In this document: in pieces, positions 19,414 through 27,481 of the stretch
How positions within the stretch are numbered: the first letter of the stretch is position 1
Layout: each line of letters starts with the position of its first letter
NCBI GenBank assembly: GCA_964494385.1
Contig: CAZBSE010000002.1
Span: forward strand, 1-64,000
Source: CAZBSE01 sp964494385
GTDB taxonomy: Bacteria > Actinomycetota > Humimicrobiia > Humimicrobiales > Humimicrobiaceae
Length of the DNA: 64,000 nt
Reading direction: 5' to 3'
Made by a program: the position numbers and the translations under genes
Notes under the pieces: generated by a model
Databases searched by the model: none
What the model was told of the DNA's origin: nothing
Seen by the model: the letters and a program-made list of their open reading frames with translations, nothing else

Positions 19414-19571
19414 TGTATACCTCCTTGATAATCCGGCAATAAAACTATTTCACGGTTAAACAAATAAGAATAAATAAAGTATAGAAAAATAATAACAGCT
19501 AAACGATGTTTTTAAAATATCATTGTGGTTCCGAGCAGTTCAAAGGCAAAATTTTAATTTAATAGAATTGG

Positions 19572-20960
19572 TCATTCTATATTGGCTTCGTCTTTCATCT
19601 CTTTTAGTATTTCTTTAATCTGCCTTTTTTTCTTCAAATCTTTATCATCCGCTTCAACAGCCTGATTTTTATTTTCGTCTTTGGCCTTACTCTTCTTTTC
19701 CTTTTCAATCTGGCCGTTCTTTTCCTCTTTAGCGGAATCTTTCACATGCTTACCGCTTTTTTTTGATTCTTCTCCGGATGCTTTTTGTTTCTTATCCTTA
19801 TCTTCTATTTTTTGGCTGCTTGCTTTGTTTTCTTCTTCCTTATCCTCTACCGGATTCTCTACCTGTTTAACACTGAATGCCATTCTTCTTTTATCAAAAT
19901 CTATATCAATAATCCTGACAGCCAGTTCATCACCTATTTTTGCAATATCACTCGGCCTTTTTACCGGTTCTTCACTAAGTTCGGATATATGTACCAGACC
20001 TTCAAGGTCTCCTTCTATCAGAACAAACAAGCCAAATTTAACTATCCTGGTAACTCTGCCGTTTACTATATCTTTTATGGAATATTTTTTTATCTTTTCC
20101 AGCCAGGGATCTTTCTGAGTCTGCTTTAGACCAAGAGATAATCTCTGCTTCTCATAATCGATATCCAATATTTCTACATCCACTTCCTGATTTATGTTCA
20201 CAACTTCCGAAGGATGCTTTACATGGTTCCATGAAAGTTCCGATATATGCACAAGACCATCGACACCATTTACGTCAACAAACGCTCCAAAATCTGCAAT
20301 ACTTGTTATTATTCCTTTTTTTACCTGGCCTACTTCCATATTGTTCAGTATCTCTTTTCGCTGTTCTTTCCTTTCATCCTCTATGATTACCTTTCGGGAC
20401 AGGACAACATTATTCCTGTTCCTATCAACTTCAATAATCTTACATGCACATTTCTCCCCAATATAAGATTCAAGATCATTGATTTTCCTTACATCTATTA
20501 ACGATGCGGGTAAAAATCCTCTTAAGCCTATATCTACAATCAGACCACCCTTTACACATTCTATAATCTCTCCCTCAACCGTATCTCCGCTTTCATAGAT
20601 TCTCTCTACCCTGTCAAAATTCTGTTCCACCTCGGCTCTTTTTTTTGAAAGTATCAGCCGCCCGTCCTGGTCCTCTTTCTGCAGAACCATAATCTCTATT
20701 TCATCATCGACTTTCAGAATATCTTCAGGTTTTATATTATTTCTTATTGATAATTCATTTAAGGGTATCACTCCTTCTGATTTAAAACCCACATCGACCA
20801 GAACTTCGTCTTTATCAATCTTCACTACTTTACCCTTCACCACATCTCCGTCATTTAAATTAACCATAGTCAGATCATAATTAGGAACCATCTCACCATT
20901 TTCGTTCTCTATCATACAGTTGTCGTTTGTTAATTTTTCACCAAATTTGTCTTCAGCCAT
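19572..20960 (-). CDS. rpsA: S1 RNA-binding domain protein, ribosomal protein S1 homologue
   Basis: A 462-residue protein with four consecutive S1/OB domains, starting near residues 35, 120, 205 and 290 (KGKVVKIDKDEVLVDVG; EGEIIECVKGGLIVDIG; KGIITSIADFGAFVDVNGVDGLVHIS; NGRVTRIVKFGLFVLIEGDLEGLVHIS). The last hundred residues are a low-complexity Lys/Glu-rich tail. Domains 3 and 4 carry the strongest RNA-binding signature. Position between polA and coaE matches actinobacterial rpsA. It likely acts in ribosomal mRNA binding; exact equivalence to E. coli S1 (six domains) is not implied. Confidence 0.9.
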   Translation of the reverse strand: MAEDKFGEKLTNDNCMIENENGEMVPNYDLTMVNLNDGDVVKGKVVKIDKDEVLVDVGFKSEGVIPLNELSIRNNIKPEDILKVDDEIEIMVLQKEDQDGRLILSKKRAEVEQNFDRVERIYESGDTVEGEIIECVKGGLIVDIGLRGFLPASLIDVRKINDLESYIGEKCACKIIEVDRNRNNVVLSRKVIIEDERKEQRKEILNNMEVGQVKKGIITSIADFGAFVDVNGVDGLVHISELSWNHVKHPSEVVNINQEVDVEILDIDYEKQRLSLGLKQTQKDPWLEKIKKYSIKDIVNGRVTRIVKFGLFVLIEGDLEGLVHISELSEEPVKRPSDIAKIGDELAVRIIDIDFDKRRMAFSVKQVENPVEDKEEENKASSQKIEDKDKKQKASGEESKKSGKHVKDSAKEEKNGQIEKEKKSKAKDENKNQAVEADDKDLKKKRQIKEILKEMKDEANIE

Positions 20961-21042
20961 ATTTTAAATATCACTCTCCGTAATTAATTTTGAAAAAGAA
21001 TAACATGCAAAAAAATAATAATCAATATTATAAAGTATTTTT

Positions 21043-23793
21043 TTAAATATACCAGTTTCTACCGGTTTTTATATCTACTTTAAGCTTTACTTTCAGGGTA
21101 ATACAATTTTCCATTGATTCTATAACTATTTTTTTTATTTTTTCCAGATCTTTTTCCATCAACTCCAATACCAGCTCGTCATGAACATGAAGTATAATAT
21201 TGCTGTCAATCTTGTCTGATTTTAATCTTTTGAAAAGCATAATAGTTGACAGCTTCATTATATCCGCAGCGCTTCCCTGTATGGGTGTATTTATTGCAAA
21301 CCTTTCCCCAAGATTTCTTATCCTGTTATTACTGCTTCCAAGCTCTTTTATATATCTTTTTCTTCCAAAAATCGTGGTGGAATAGCCTTTTTTACGGGCA
21401 TCCTCTATCAGTGTCTTCAGATATCTTTTTACTCCCGAATATTTTTCAAAATATTTTCTAATATATTCCCTGGCTTCTTCTTCCGAAATGGAAAGCCTGT
21501 TCATCAAGCCATATTCTGTCATACCATATATTATCCCAAAATTTATGGCCTTGGCTTTCCTTCTTAAAACATCATCAACAGCTTCGTAGCTTACCCCGAA
21601 CAGTTCAGAAGCTGTTCTGGTGTGTATGTCCTCTTCACTGCTAAATGAGTCTATCAGATTATTATCTGCCGATAAGTGTGCCAGTACCCTTAGTTCAATC
21701 TGTGAGTAATCGGAAGCCAGGATTAAATCATATCCTCTCCCCGGGATAAAAGCTTTCCTTATCTGTTTTCCATAATCCGTCCTTACCGGAATATTCTGTA
21801 GATTAGGCTCGCTGCTGCTTATTCTTCCGGTAGACGTTCCCAGCTGGTTATAAGTAGTATGAACTCTCGAATCCTTAGGATCCATAAGCCCGGGCAAGAC
21901 ATCTATATATGTATTTTTTAATTTGGTCTTCTCCCTGTAATCAAGTATCTTTTTTATTACAGGAGAAGTGCCATATATGGATTTTAAAGTCGCAGCATCT
22001 GTGGAAAAGCCTGTTTTGGTTTTTTTTGTAACCGGGAGCTTTAACTTCTTGTAAAGGATTTCAGCCAGCTGCTGTGATGAATTTATATTAAACTTTTCAC
22101 CACAGAATCCGTAAATCTCTTTCTTGATTTTCTTTATTTCAAAATCATATTCACTTATCAGGTCATCCAGGTATTTTTTATCTATATTTACTCCCGTATA
22201 CTCCATATCAGCCAGTATCCGTATAAGCGGCTCTTCTATCTGACAGTACAGTTTATCCAGTTCCTCCTTTTTTATCCTATTCAGTAATTTGAATTCAATT
22301 TCTTTGTAGAGGCTAATTTTCTTAAGTGCTTCATCTTTGCTGCTGGTTTCTAATTCAGCTTCCGGCCCTTTATTCCCATGGAAATCCAATCTTAACTGCT
22401 TTTCTTTTTCAATCTTTTTTAGCTTTATCGAATCACCGCTTGTTCTACCCTCACTGAATTCAACATCCTCTATCCTGATATCCAGAATATCACTGATTAC
22501 TTCTTCCGGACTTGTAGCCGATTTAAACGGATTCAAAATTAAATAAAGTATTTCATAATCCACCAATTCTCCTCTTAAACTGATGCCGTGATCTTTTAGG
22601 ATCTTATATATCTTTTTAAAGTTAAAACCTGATTTCTTTATCTTTTCGTCTTCTATTAAATTCTTTACCCACTTTTTTCCGGTATTTTCATCCAGATTTC
22701 CATTTTTTACCAAAAAGGCACTTTCACCGCCAAAGTATAAAATGAAACCGTAAAGCTTTTCTTTATCAATAAATTCAACAATATATAAATTGCCGTGCGA
22801 ACTTTTAACAGGAACATCCGGCTTTAAATTTTCTGTTAAATGCTTTAATTTAATTTTTCCTGTCTTTTTCTTGTCATTTAAGTTATCTTCCATAAAATTG
22901 ATTTTATCTTTCAAACCAGTCAGCTTTCTATCCAGGGACCTGAATTCAAGACTGTTGAAAAGCTGCTTTATCTTTTTGAAGCTGATATTCTTAAAACTAT
23001 TATTTATAATTTTAGCGGTATCCATATTCCGGGAAAGCTTCAGCGTGGCTAATTCCTTGCTAAGCTGCGCTTCTTTCTTATTATCAATCAAAAGGTTCCT
23101 CAGGCGCTGGTTATCTACTTTTTCAATGTGTTCATAAATTCCCTCCAGGCTGCCGTATTTTTTTACCAGTAATTTTGCGGTCTTTGGTCCCACACCCGGA
23201 ATCCCCGGGATATTATCCGAATTGTCTCCCATCAGAGCAAGCAGGTCTTTTACCCTTTCCGGCCTGACTCCGAATTTTTCCTCTACCATTTTTGGATCGA
23301 AAATTACCGTTTCCGTAATGCCCTTTTTTATAGTCATAACCCTTACATTATCCGATACCAGCTGTAAAATATCCTTGTCTCCCGTCACTATTATTATCTG
23401 GTCATAAAAATCCTTAATGTTTTCCACCAAGCCCGCAATTATATCATCGGCTTCAAAACCATCCTCCTCCAGATAGACAATATTAAAGGCATCCAACACT
23501 TCCTTTATCAGCGGAAATTGGTTGGACAGCTCATCGGGCATTTTTTTTCTGTGTATTTTATACTGCTTATACATTTCGTGCCTGAACGTCGGAATTTTAC
23601 TGTCAAATGTACAAATTATATTATCCGGATGCTGGTCCTCTATAAGTTTTAACAACATGCTGGTAAATCCCATAACTGCATTGGTTAAAATGCCCGATGA
23701 AGTATAAATGCTGTCAGGGACAGCATAAAAAGCCCTGTATGCAATGTTATGGCCGTCAATTAAAACAACCTTTTTATTCTTGGTTTTTTTCAA
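21043..23793 (-). CDS. polA: DNA polymerase I with 5' nuclease domain, degenerate proofreading domain
   Basis: A 916-residue family A polymerase. The N-terminal 5'-3' exonuclease (LIDGHNIAYRAFYAV, FEADDIIAGL, VTGDKDILQLV, GDNSDNIPGIPGVGPKTA) is intact. The middle region lacks the DxE metal site of an active 3'-5' exonuclease, so proofreading is probably lost, as in many thermophile and Gram-positive enzymes. The polymerase domain has motif A (ASDYSQIELRVLAHLS), motif B (RRKAKAINFGIIYGM) and motif C (LHVHDELVLE). Start is TTG at 23793, preceded by a GAGG Shine-Dalgarno. It is divergent from the glutamate-synthase-like gene. Confidence 0.97.
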   Translation of the reverse strand: MKKTKNKKVVLIDGHNIAYRAFYAVPDSIYTSSGILTNAVMGFTSMLLKLIEDQHPDNIICTFDSKIPTFRHEMYKQYKIHRKKMPDELSNQFPLIKEVLDAFNIVYLEEDGFEADDIIAGLVENIKDFYDQIIIVTGDKDILQLVSDNVRVMTIKKGITETVIFDPKMVEEKFGVRPERVKDLLALMGDNSDNIPGIPGVGPKTAKLLVKKYGSLEGIYEHIEKVDNQRLRNLLIDNKKEAQLSKELATLKLSRNMDTAKIINNSFKNISFKKIKQLFNSLEFRSLDRKLTGLKDKINFMEDNLNDKKKTGKIKLKHLTENLKPDVPVKSSHGNLYIVEFIDKEKLYGFILYFGGESAFLVKNGNLDENTGKKWVKNLIEDEKIKKSGFNFKKIYKILKDHGISLRGELVDYEILYLILNPFKSATSPEEVISDILDIRIEDVEFSEGRTSGDSIKLKKIEKEKQLRLDFHGNKGPEAELETSSKDEALKKISLYKEIEFKLLNRIKKEELDKLYCQIEEPLIRILADMEYTGVNIDKKYLDDLISEYDFEIKKIKKEIYGFCGEKFNINSSQQLAEILYKKLKLPVTKKTKTGFSTDAATLKSIYGTSPVIKKILDYREKTKLKNTYIDVLPGLMDPKDSRVHTTYNQLGTSTGRISSSEPNLQNIPVRTDYGKQIRKAFIPGRGYDLILASDYSQIELRVLAHLSADNNLIDSFSSEEDIHTRTASELFGVSYEAVDDVLRRKAKAINFGIIYGMTEYGLMNRLSISEEEAREYIRKYFEKYSGVKRYLKTLIEDARKKGYSTTIFGRKRYIKELGSSNNRIRNLGERFAINTPIQGSAADIMKLSTIMLFKRLKSDKIDSNIILHVHDELVLELMEKDLEKIKKIVIESMENCITLKVKLKVDIKTGRNWYI

Positions 23794-23891
23794 TTAGGAC
23801 CTCTGTGCCGGAATTGGGTAAATAACCAATTTATATTTTAAAAATTATAGCTAAATTCTCCGGGGCTCTGATGAAAAAGTCTTAAAATTAT

Positions 23892-23921
23892 TTGACATTC
23901 CCGTATAATCTTATATATTAT
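23892..23921 (+). promoter_or_regulatory. Strong sigma70-type promoter for the glutamate-synthase-like gene
   Basis: A consensus -35 TTGACA (23892-23897) is followed after 18 bases by TATTAT (23916-23921, five of six consensus). Transcription would begin near 23928 and give a leader of about 145 nt before the ATG at 24073. Overlapping alternatives for the -10 exist in this AT-rich stretch. Confidence 0.7.
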
Positions 23922-23950
23922 AGCATTTAACTACATTAATGATATAAAAT

Positions 23951-24038
23951 AAGGCAAAGAAGCCTTTAATGCATAGAAGCACAACTTTTATTGGCGCTGC
24001 AGCCAATATAAAGGGTGCGTTTTTTTTTATTTCTATGC
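23951..24038 (+). promoter_or_regulatory. Structured mRNA leader with attenuator (riboswitch-like or leader-peptide type)
   Basis: Within the predicted 5' UTR are a small hairpin (23951-23955 with 23961-23965), a perfect 8-bp outer stem (23971-23978 with 24031-24038) and, inside it, an intrinsic-terminator-like hairpin. Because no plus-strand gene lies upstream, this arrangement implies conditional readthrough into the gene at 24073. I do not recognise it as a known riboswitch class; it lacks the conserved bases I would expect of the glutamine (glnA-type) aptamer. The ligand or signal is unknown. Confidence 0.5.
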
Positions 24039-24049
24039 GGATTTATTAA
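23969..24049 (+). CDS. Possible 26-codon leader peptide
   Basis: An ATG at 23969 opens a 26-codon frame that runs through the whole terminator hairpin and stops at TAA 24047-24049, 23 bases before the downstream ATG. The product would be MHRSTTFIGAAANIKGAFFF followed by ISMRIY. There is no run of glutamate or glutamine codons, and the Shine-Dalgarno is weak (an AAGAAG about nine bases upstream). The frame could be chance; its exact overlap with the attenuator is the reason to list it. Confidence 0.25.
   Translation: MHRSTTFIGAAANIKGAFFFISMRIY
23979..24030 (+). terminator. Intrinsic terminator inside the leader, upstream of the coding start
   Basis: Four outer pairs (23979-23982 with 24015-24018), a 3x3 internal loop and an inner helix including a perfect seven-pair top (TATTGGC pairing with GCCAATA) form a hairpin followed by a run of nine Ts (about 24020-24028). 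It lies between a strong promoter and the coding start, so it would stop transcription before the gene unless an antiterminating state forms. Confidence 0.6.
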
Positions 24050-24072
24050 AAACGGCCTTACAAAGGAGTAAA

Positions 24073-25656
24073 ATGAGTTATTCAAAAATCAACGCATCAT
24101 CTGCAACACTCACTAAAAATCTTTACGGCGATAACATAAGCCCCTTTAGCGGAATGTGTGCGACCTGTATCGAAGGATGCCTGGGCCTCTGCGAAATTGG
24201 CAAATCAGCTTACAGGGGCAGCGAAACTATTTATCCCCAGCCATTTGGAGATATTACTGCTGCTTCACAAAAAGATTACCCCGTTGATTACTCTCACTTT
24301 AATATAATGGGTACCGCATTTGGTACTCATGGTATTGAAGAAGATAGCGACAAGGCTATCTTCACAAATGTTGACCTGGAAGCCGTAATTGGAAAAAATA
24401 AGGACCTTAAATTGAAGCTCCCCTTTATAATCCCCGGATTGGGTTCTACCGATATTGCCCGTAAAAACTGGGAGGGTCTGGCCATCGGAGCAGCTATCAC
24501 CGGGACCGTACTGACTATTGGTGAAAATGTTTGTGGAATTGATCCCGGTTCAGAATTTGACAATGATGGAAAAGTAATCAATTCTCCAGAGTTGAAAAAG
24601 AGAGTCGGCCTGTATAAAGACTGGCAGCAGCCAGGTTACGGCGGGATCGTGGTCCAATCAAATGTAGAGGACAGCAGATTCGGAGTTTTGGAGTATGCAA
24701 TAAAAGAATTAGGTGTAGAAATTGTTGAATTAAAATGGGGCCAGGGTGCCAAAGATATCGGCGGCGAAATAAAGATAAGCAATCTTAAAAAAGCAGTTGA
24801 AATAAAAAAGAGAGGATATATAGTCCTGCCTGATCCTCTGGATCCTGAAGTTCAAAAAGCATTCGAGCACGGCGATTTCAGGGAATTCGAAAGGCATTCA
24901 AGAGTTGGTATGGTAAATAAAGAAGATTTCCTTAAAACCGTTGAAAATCTTAGAAAAACAGGGGCAAAATACATATTTTTAAAAACCGGCGCCTACAGGC
25001 CCATTGACCTGGCAAAAGCGATAAAATACTGCTCAGAAGCAGGGATTGACCTTCTGACTTTAGATGGAGCCGGCGGAGGTACAGGCATGAGTCCCTGGCG
25101 CATGATGAATGAATGGGGGGTCCCAACAGTTTATCTTCAGTGTCTGGCTTATGATTATGCAAAAAAACTTACAGATAAAGGGAAATATACTCCTGATCTT
25201 GCCATAGCAGGCGGATTCACTCTTGAAGACCAGATTTTTAAGGGACTCTCTCTGGGATCACCTTATTTTAAGCTGGTAGGAATGGCACGGTCTCCTCTAA
25301 CGGCCTGTATGGTCGGCAAGACTATTACCGAGAAAATCAAATCAGGAAATATTCCCAAATCAATTGAAAAATATGGAACCGACATGGAATCTATATTTAT
25401 TGAAGTGACAGATTTAAATAAAGAATTTAAAGACAGGATAAAAGATATTCCGGGTTCCGCAATAGGGCTATTTTCTTATTATAAAAGATTGGAACAGGGC
25501 CTGAAGCAGCTTATGGCCGGTGCCAGAAAATTTGCCTTAAAGTATATTGATAGAAGTGACATCACATCACTCACAAAAGAAGCCGCCATTGTGTCCGGAA
25601 TTCCATATATAATGGACACAGATAAACAGGAAGCTGAAGAAATATTGAATTCTTAA
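24073..25656 (+). CDS. FMN-binding glutamate-synthase-like protein (GltB central/FMN domain only)
   Basis: A 527-residue protein matching the FMN-dependent synthase part of glutamate synthase: the substrate and FMN barrel features include GGYGGIVVQSNVEDSRFG-like sequence around residues 193-210, ELKWGQGAKDIGGE, and LLTLDGAGGGTGMSPW. The N-terminus carries four closely spaced cysteines at residues 29, 32, 36 and 40, a possible iron-sulfur ligand set. No glutaminase (GltB amidotransferase), GXGXG domain or NADPH subunit gene is adjacent, so the ammonia and electron donors are unknown. A good Shine-Dalgarno (AAAGGAG) precedes the ATG. Expression is probably controlled by the leader attenuator. 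The family is secure; the reaction is inferred. Confidence 0.85.
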   Translation: MSYSKINASSATLTKNLYGDNISPFSGMCATCIEGCLGLCEIGKSAYRGSETIYPQPFGDITAASQKDYPVDYSHFNIMGTAFGTHGIEEDSDKAIFTNVDLEAVIGKNKDLKLKLPFIIPGLGSTDIARKNWEGLAIGAAITGTVLTIGENVCGIDPGSEFDNDGKVINSPELKKRVGLYKDWQQPGYGGIVVQSNVEDSRFGVLEYAIKELGVEIVELKWGQGAKDIGGEIKISNLKKAVEIKKRGYIVLPDPLDPEVQKAFEHGDFREFERHSRVGMVNKEDFLKTVENLRKTGAKYIFLKTGAYRPIDLAKAIKYCSEAGIDLLTLDGAGGGTGMSPWRMMNEWGVPTVYLQCLAYDYAKKLTDKGKYTPDLAIAGGFTLEDQIFKGLSLGSPYFKLVGMARSPLTACMVGKTITEKIKSGNIPKSIEKYGTDMESIFIEVTDLNKEFKDRIKDIPGSAIGLFSYYKRLEQGLKQLMAGARKFALKYIDRSDITSLTKEAAIVSGIPYIMDTDKQEAEEILNS

Positions 25657-25679
25657 ATTCAATAAATACCAATCGTATA

Positions 25680-25721
25680 ATTAATAAATAAGAGAGGAAC
25701 AGTTCTCTCTTATTTATTAAT
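25680..25721 (+). terminator. Strong hairpin terminator after the glutamate-synthase-like gene
   Basis: A perfect 17-bp stem (25680-25696 with 25705-25721) with a short loop lies 23 bases after the stop codon. The ends are A/T-rich on both sides, so it can act as an intrinsic terminator without a separate long U-tract. Confidence 0.7.
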
Positions 25722-25898
25722 ATTAATGACTGTATATCCTGCAATATATACTGCCTGGTACAGGATTGGTCTATCTTTTACCCCATATAATAAGCGCCGT
25801 CAAATTTCATAGAAACTTAATGGCGCCTATACATATAAAACTATAATTAATTATTATACAATTGTCAACATTCTATTACCTCTCCACCTGATGTATTC
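25722..25898. other. Non-coding spacer between glutamate-synthase-like gene and tRNA-Leu
   Basis: No coding sequence was found on either strand. The only structure is a weak hairpin (25794-25800 with 25820-25826, 19-base loop) without a U-tract. No N-terminal portion of the downstream HD-phosphohydrolase pseudogene could be recognised here. Confidence 0.5.
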
Positions 25899-25927
25899 TT
25901 GATTATAATCCGTATAAATTGTATTAT
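25899..25927 (+). promoter_or_regulatory. Promoter of tRNA-Leu
   Basis: TTGATT (25899-25904), a 17-base spacer and TATTAT (25922-25927) lie directly upstream of the tRNA, whose mature 5' end is at 25937. Confidence 0.6.
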
Positions 25928-25936
25928 TTTCAGAGC

Positions 25937-26025
25937 GCCGGAGTGGCGGAATTGGCAGACGCGCTGGACTCAAAATCCAGTGGACCGCAAGGTTCGTGTC
26001 GGTTCGACCCCGACCTTCGGCACCA
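25937..26025 (+). tRNA. tRNA-Leu (anticodon CAA), CCA encoded
   Basis: The seven-base acceptor 5' strand GCCGGAG (25937-25943) pairs with CTTCGGC (26015-26021, one G-U), followed by discriminator A and an encoded CCA (26023-26025). The anticodon stem CTGGA/TCCAG encloses the loop CTCAAAA with anticodon CAA (reads UUG, leucine). The long variable arm of class II tRNAs and a normal T-arm (GTCGG TTCGACC CCGAC) are present. It is the only RNA gene I could find in the window. Confidence 0.96.
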
Positions 26026-26053
26026 TTAAAAACTATTAATAGCCTAAAAATAT

Positions 26054-26454
26054 TTGATTCCCAAAAATATAATCATTCATATTTGCGATATAATAAAAAC
26101 AGTATCGTTAAAGGGGGCCGGGGTAAAAGCCACAATGAATACTACCGGGGGCAGGATAGTCCAGGATACCGACCGGCTTGATGCCATTGGTGCTATCGGT
26201 ATCGGGCGGGTTTTGCTTTTGACAGATATAAAAAGCAGCCGATTTATAATCCTGATAAAAAACCGGTTATGCATAAGTCTAAAGAATAATATTTCAACAG
26301 CAGAAGCTCGACCATAAATCATCTTCATGAAAAGCTTTTACTTCTTAAAGACTTCATGAATACCGTAACGTCAAAGAAGACTGCCGCATCAAGACATGAG
26401 TTTCCGAAAGTTTACCTGAACAGATTTCTTAAGGAATGGAAAGGCAGAGCTTAA
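26054..26454 (+). pseudogene. Remnant of an HD-domain phosphohydrolase, 5'-truncated, frameshifted and interrupted
   Basis: The plus strand encodes recognisable C-terminal HD-superfamily hydrolase sequence in two frames. From 26054 one frame reads IICDIIKTVSLKGAG-like sequence and GRIVQDTDRLDAIGAIGIG. Near 26200-26208 it must shift to a second frame reading FAFDRYKKQPIYNPD. That frame has an in-frame TAA at 26287-26289 and then STINHLHEKLLLLKDFMNT and FLKEWKGRA before the TAA at 26452-26454. The family (YedJ-like HD hydrolases) normally has about 200 residues; the N-terminal HD catalytic half is missing. The remnant begins 29 bases after tRNA-Leu, which suggests a deletion next to the tRNA. 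It is likely non-functional. Confidence 0.85.
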
Positions 26455-26503
26455 CAAATTCCCTCTTCCATATTCTTAAATTTACTTTGCTTCAAGGAAA
26501 TTT

Positions 26504-27472
26504 TTAAAGGGCAAGGATATGTGCCAGCTTGTACAATTCTTCATCTATTTCTTTTTTTTGCTCAAAAATATCTTCAAATTTGGATGTTACAATTTCCATA
26601 CTTTCAATTCCTACCATGCAGTCACTTTCACCCTGGAGCAAGAGCTCTATGGATTTCTTGCCAAACTCTGCAGCCAGTGTCCTGTCCATGGCAGATGGAG
26701 AGCCTCCTCTTTGAACATGGCCAAGTACCGATACTCTTACTTCATGGCCCACCAGCAGTTTAATAGAAGACGCAACATCGCCGGCTCTGGCCGCTCCTTC
26801 GGCAACTATTAGCAGAGTATGCCTTTTCCCTTCTCTGTGATCCTTGATCTGATTTGCTATCTTGGCCAGATCAACCTTTATTTCAGGGATCAATATATAA
26901 TCGGCGCCACAGGCGATCCCTGTATTTACTGCTATCATCCCTGAATTCCTGCCCATTACCTCTATTACAAATATCCTGTCATGGGAAGACGCCGTATCCC
27001 TGATTTTCGAAATAATATCAATTATTACATTGAGAGCGGTATCGAAACCAATACTGTAATCGGTACCCACAATATCATTGTCTATGGTTGCCGGAATTCC
27101 CACCACCTGCACTCCCTGCTTATGCAGCTCATGCGCACCTTTAAAGGTACCATCTCCGCCAATTACTACCAGACCCTCTATATTATCTTTTTTCAGATTA
27201 TCTATGACCACTTTCTGCCCTTCTCTGCATTTAAATTTTTCCGACCTTGCCGAATAAAGGAAAGTGCCTCCCCTGTCAATAATTCCACCGACCGAATTTA
27301 AATCCAGTACCTTAAAATTATTTTCAATCATTCCTTTATATCCCTCGTAAAATCCGCAGACCTCCAGGTCACTATATATTGCATATCTTGTAGCCGCCCT
27401 TATTGTAGCATTCATACCGCTGGCATCTCCGCCGCTGGTCATCAATGCAATTCTTCTTTTTTGTACCACCAT
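26504..27472 (-). CDS. pfkA: 6-phosphofructokinase, ATP-type
   Basis: A 322-residue kinase that commits fructose 6-phosphate to glycolysis. Motifs visible are TSGGDASGMNA (nucleotide loop), IGGDGTFKGA (Gly, not Asp, after GGD, which points to ATP rather than pyrophosphate as donor), PATIDNDIVGTDYSIGFDTA (catalytic Asp), EVMGRNSGMIA and LGHVQRGGSPSA. The position occupied by Lys in pyrophosphate enzymes is Ala here. It starts ten bases after hisIE ends, with a strong Shine-Dalgarno, so it is appended to the histidine operon, an unusual pairing. Confidence 0.94.
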   Translation of the reverse strand: MVVQKRRIALMTSGGDASGMNATIRAATRYAIYSDLEVCGFYEGYKGMIENNFKVLDLNSVGGIIDRGGTFLYSARSEKFKCREGQKVVIDNLKKDNIEGLVVIGGDGTFKGAHELHKQGVQVVGIPATIDNDIVGTDYSIGFDTALNVIIDIISKIRDTASSHDRIFVIEVMGRNSGMIAVNTGIACGADYILIPEIKVDLAKIANQIKDHREGKRHTLLIVAEGAARAGDVASSIKLLVGHEVRVSVLGHVQRGGSPSAMDRTLAAEFGKKSIELLLQGESDCMVGIESMEIVTSKFEDIFEQKKEIDEELYKLAHILAL

Positions 27473-27481
27473 AGCCTCCCC

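Noticed and set aside
23980..24040. Glutamine (glnA-type) riboswitch
   Set aside because: The conserved bases I would expect of that aptamer are not visible; only a generic stem and terminator are seen.
25790..25830. Hairpin between the glutamate-synthase-like gene and tRNA-Leu
   Set aside because: Only seven pairs around a 19-base loop, no T-run, and not next to a gene end.
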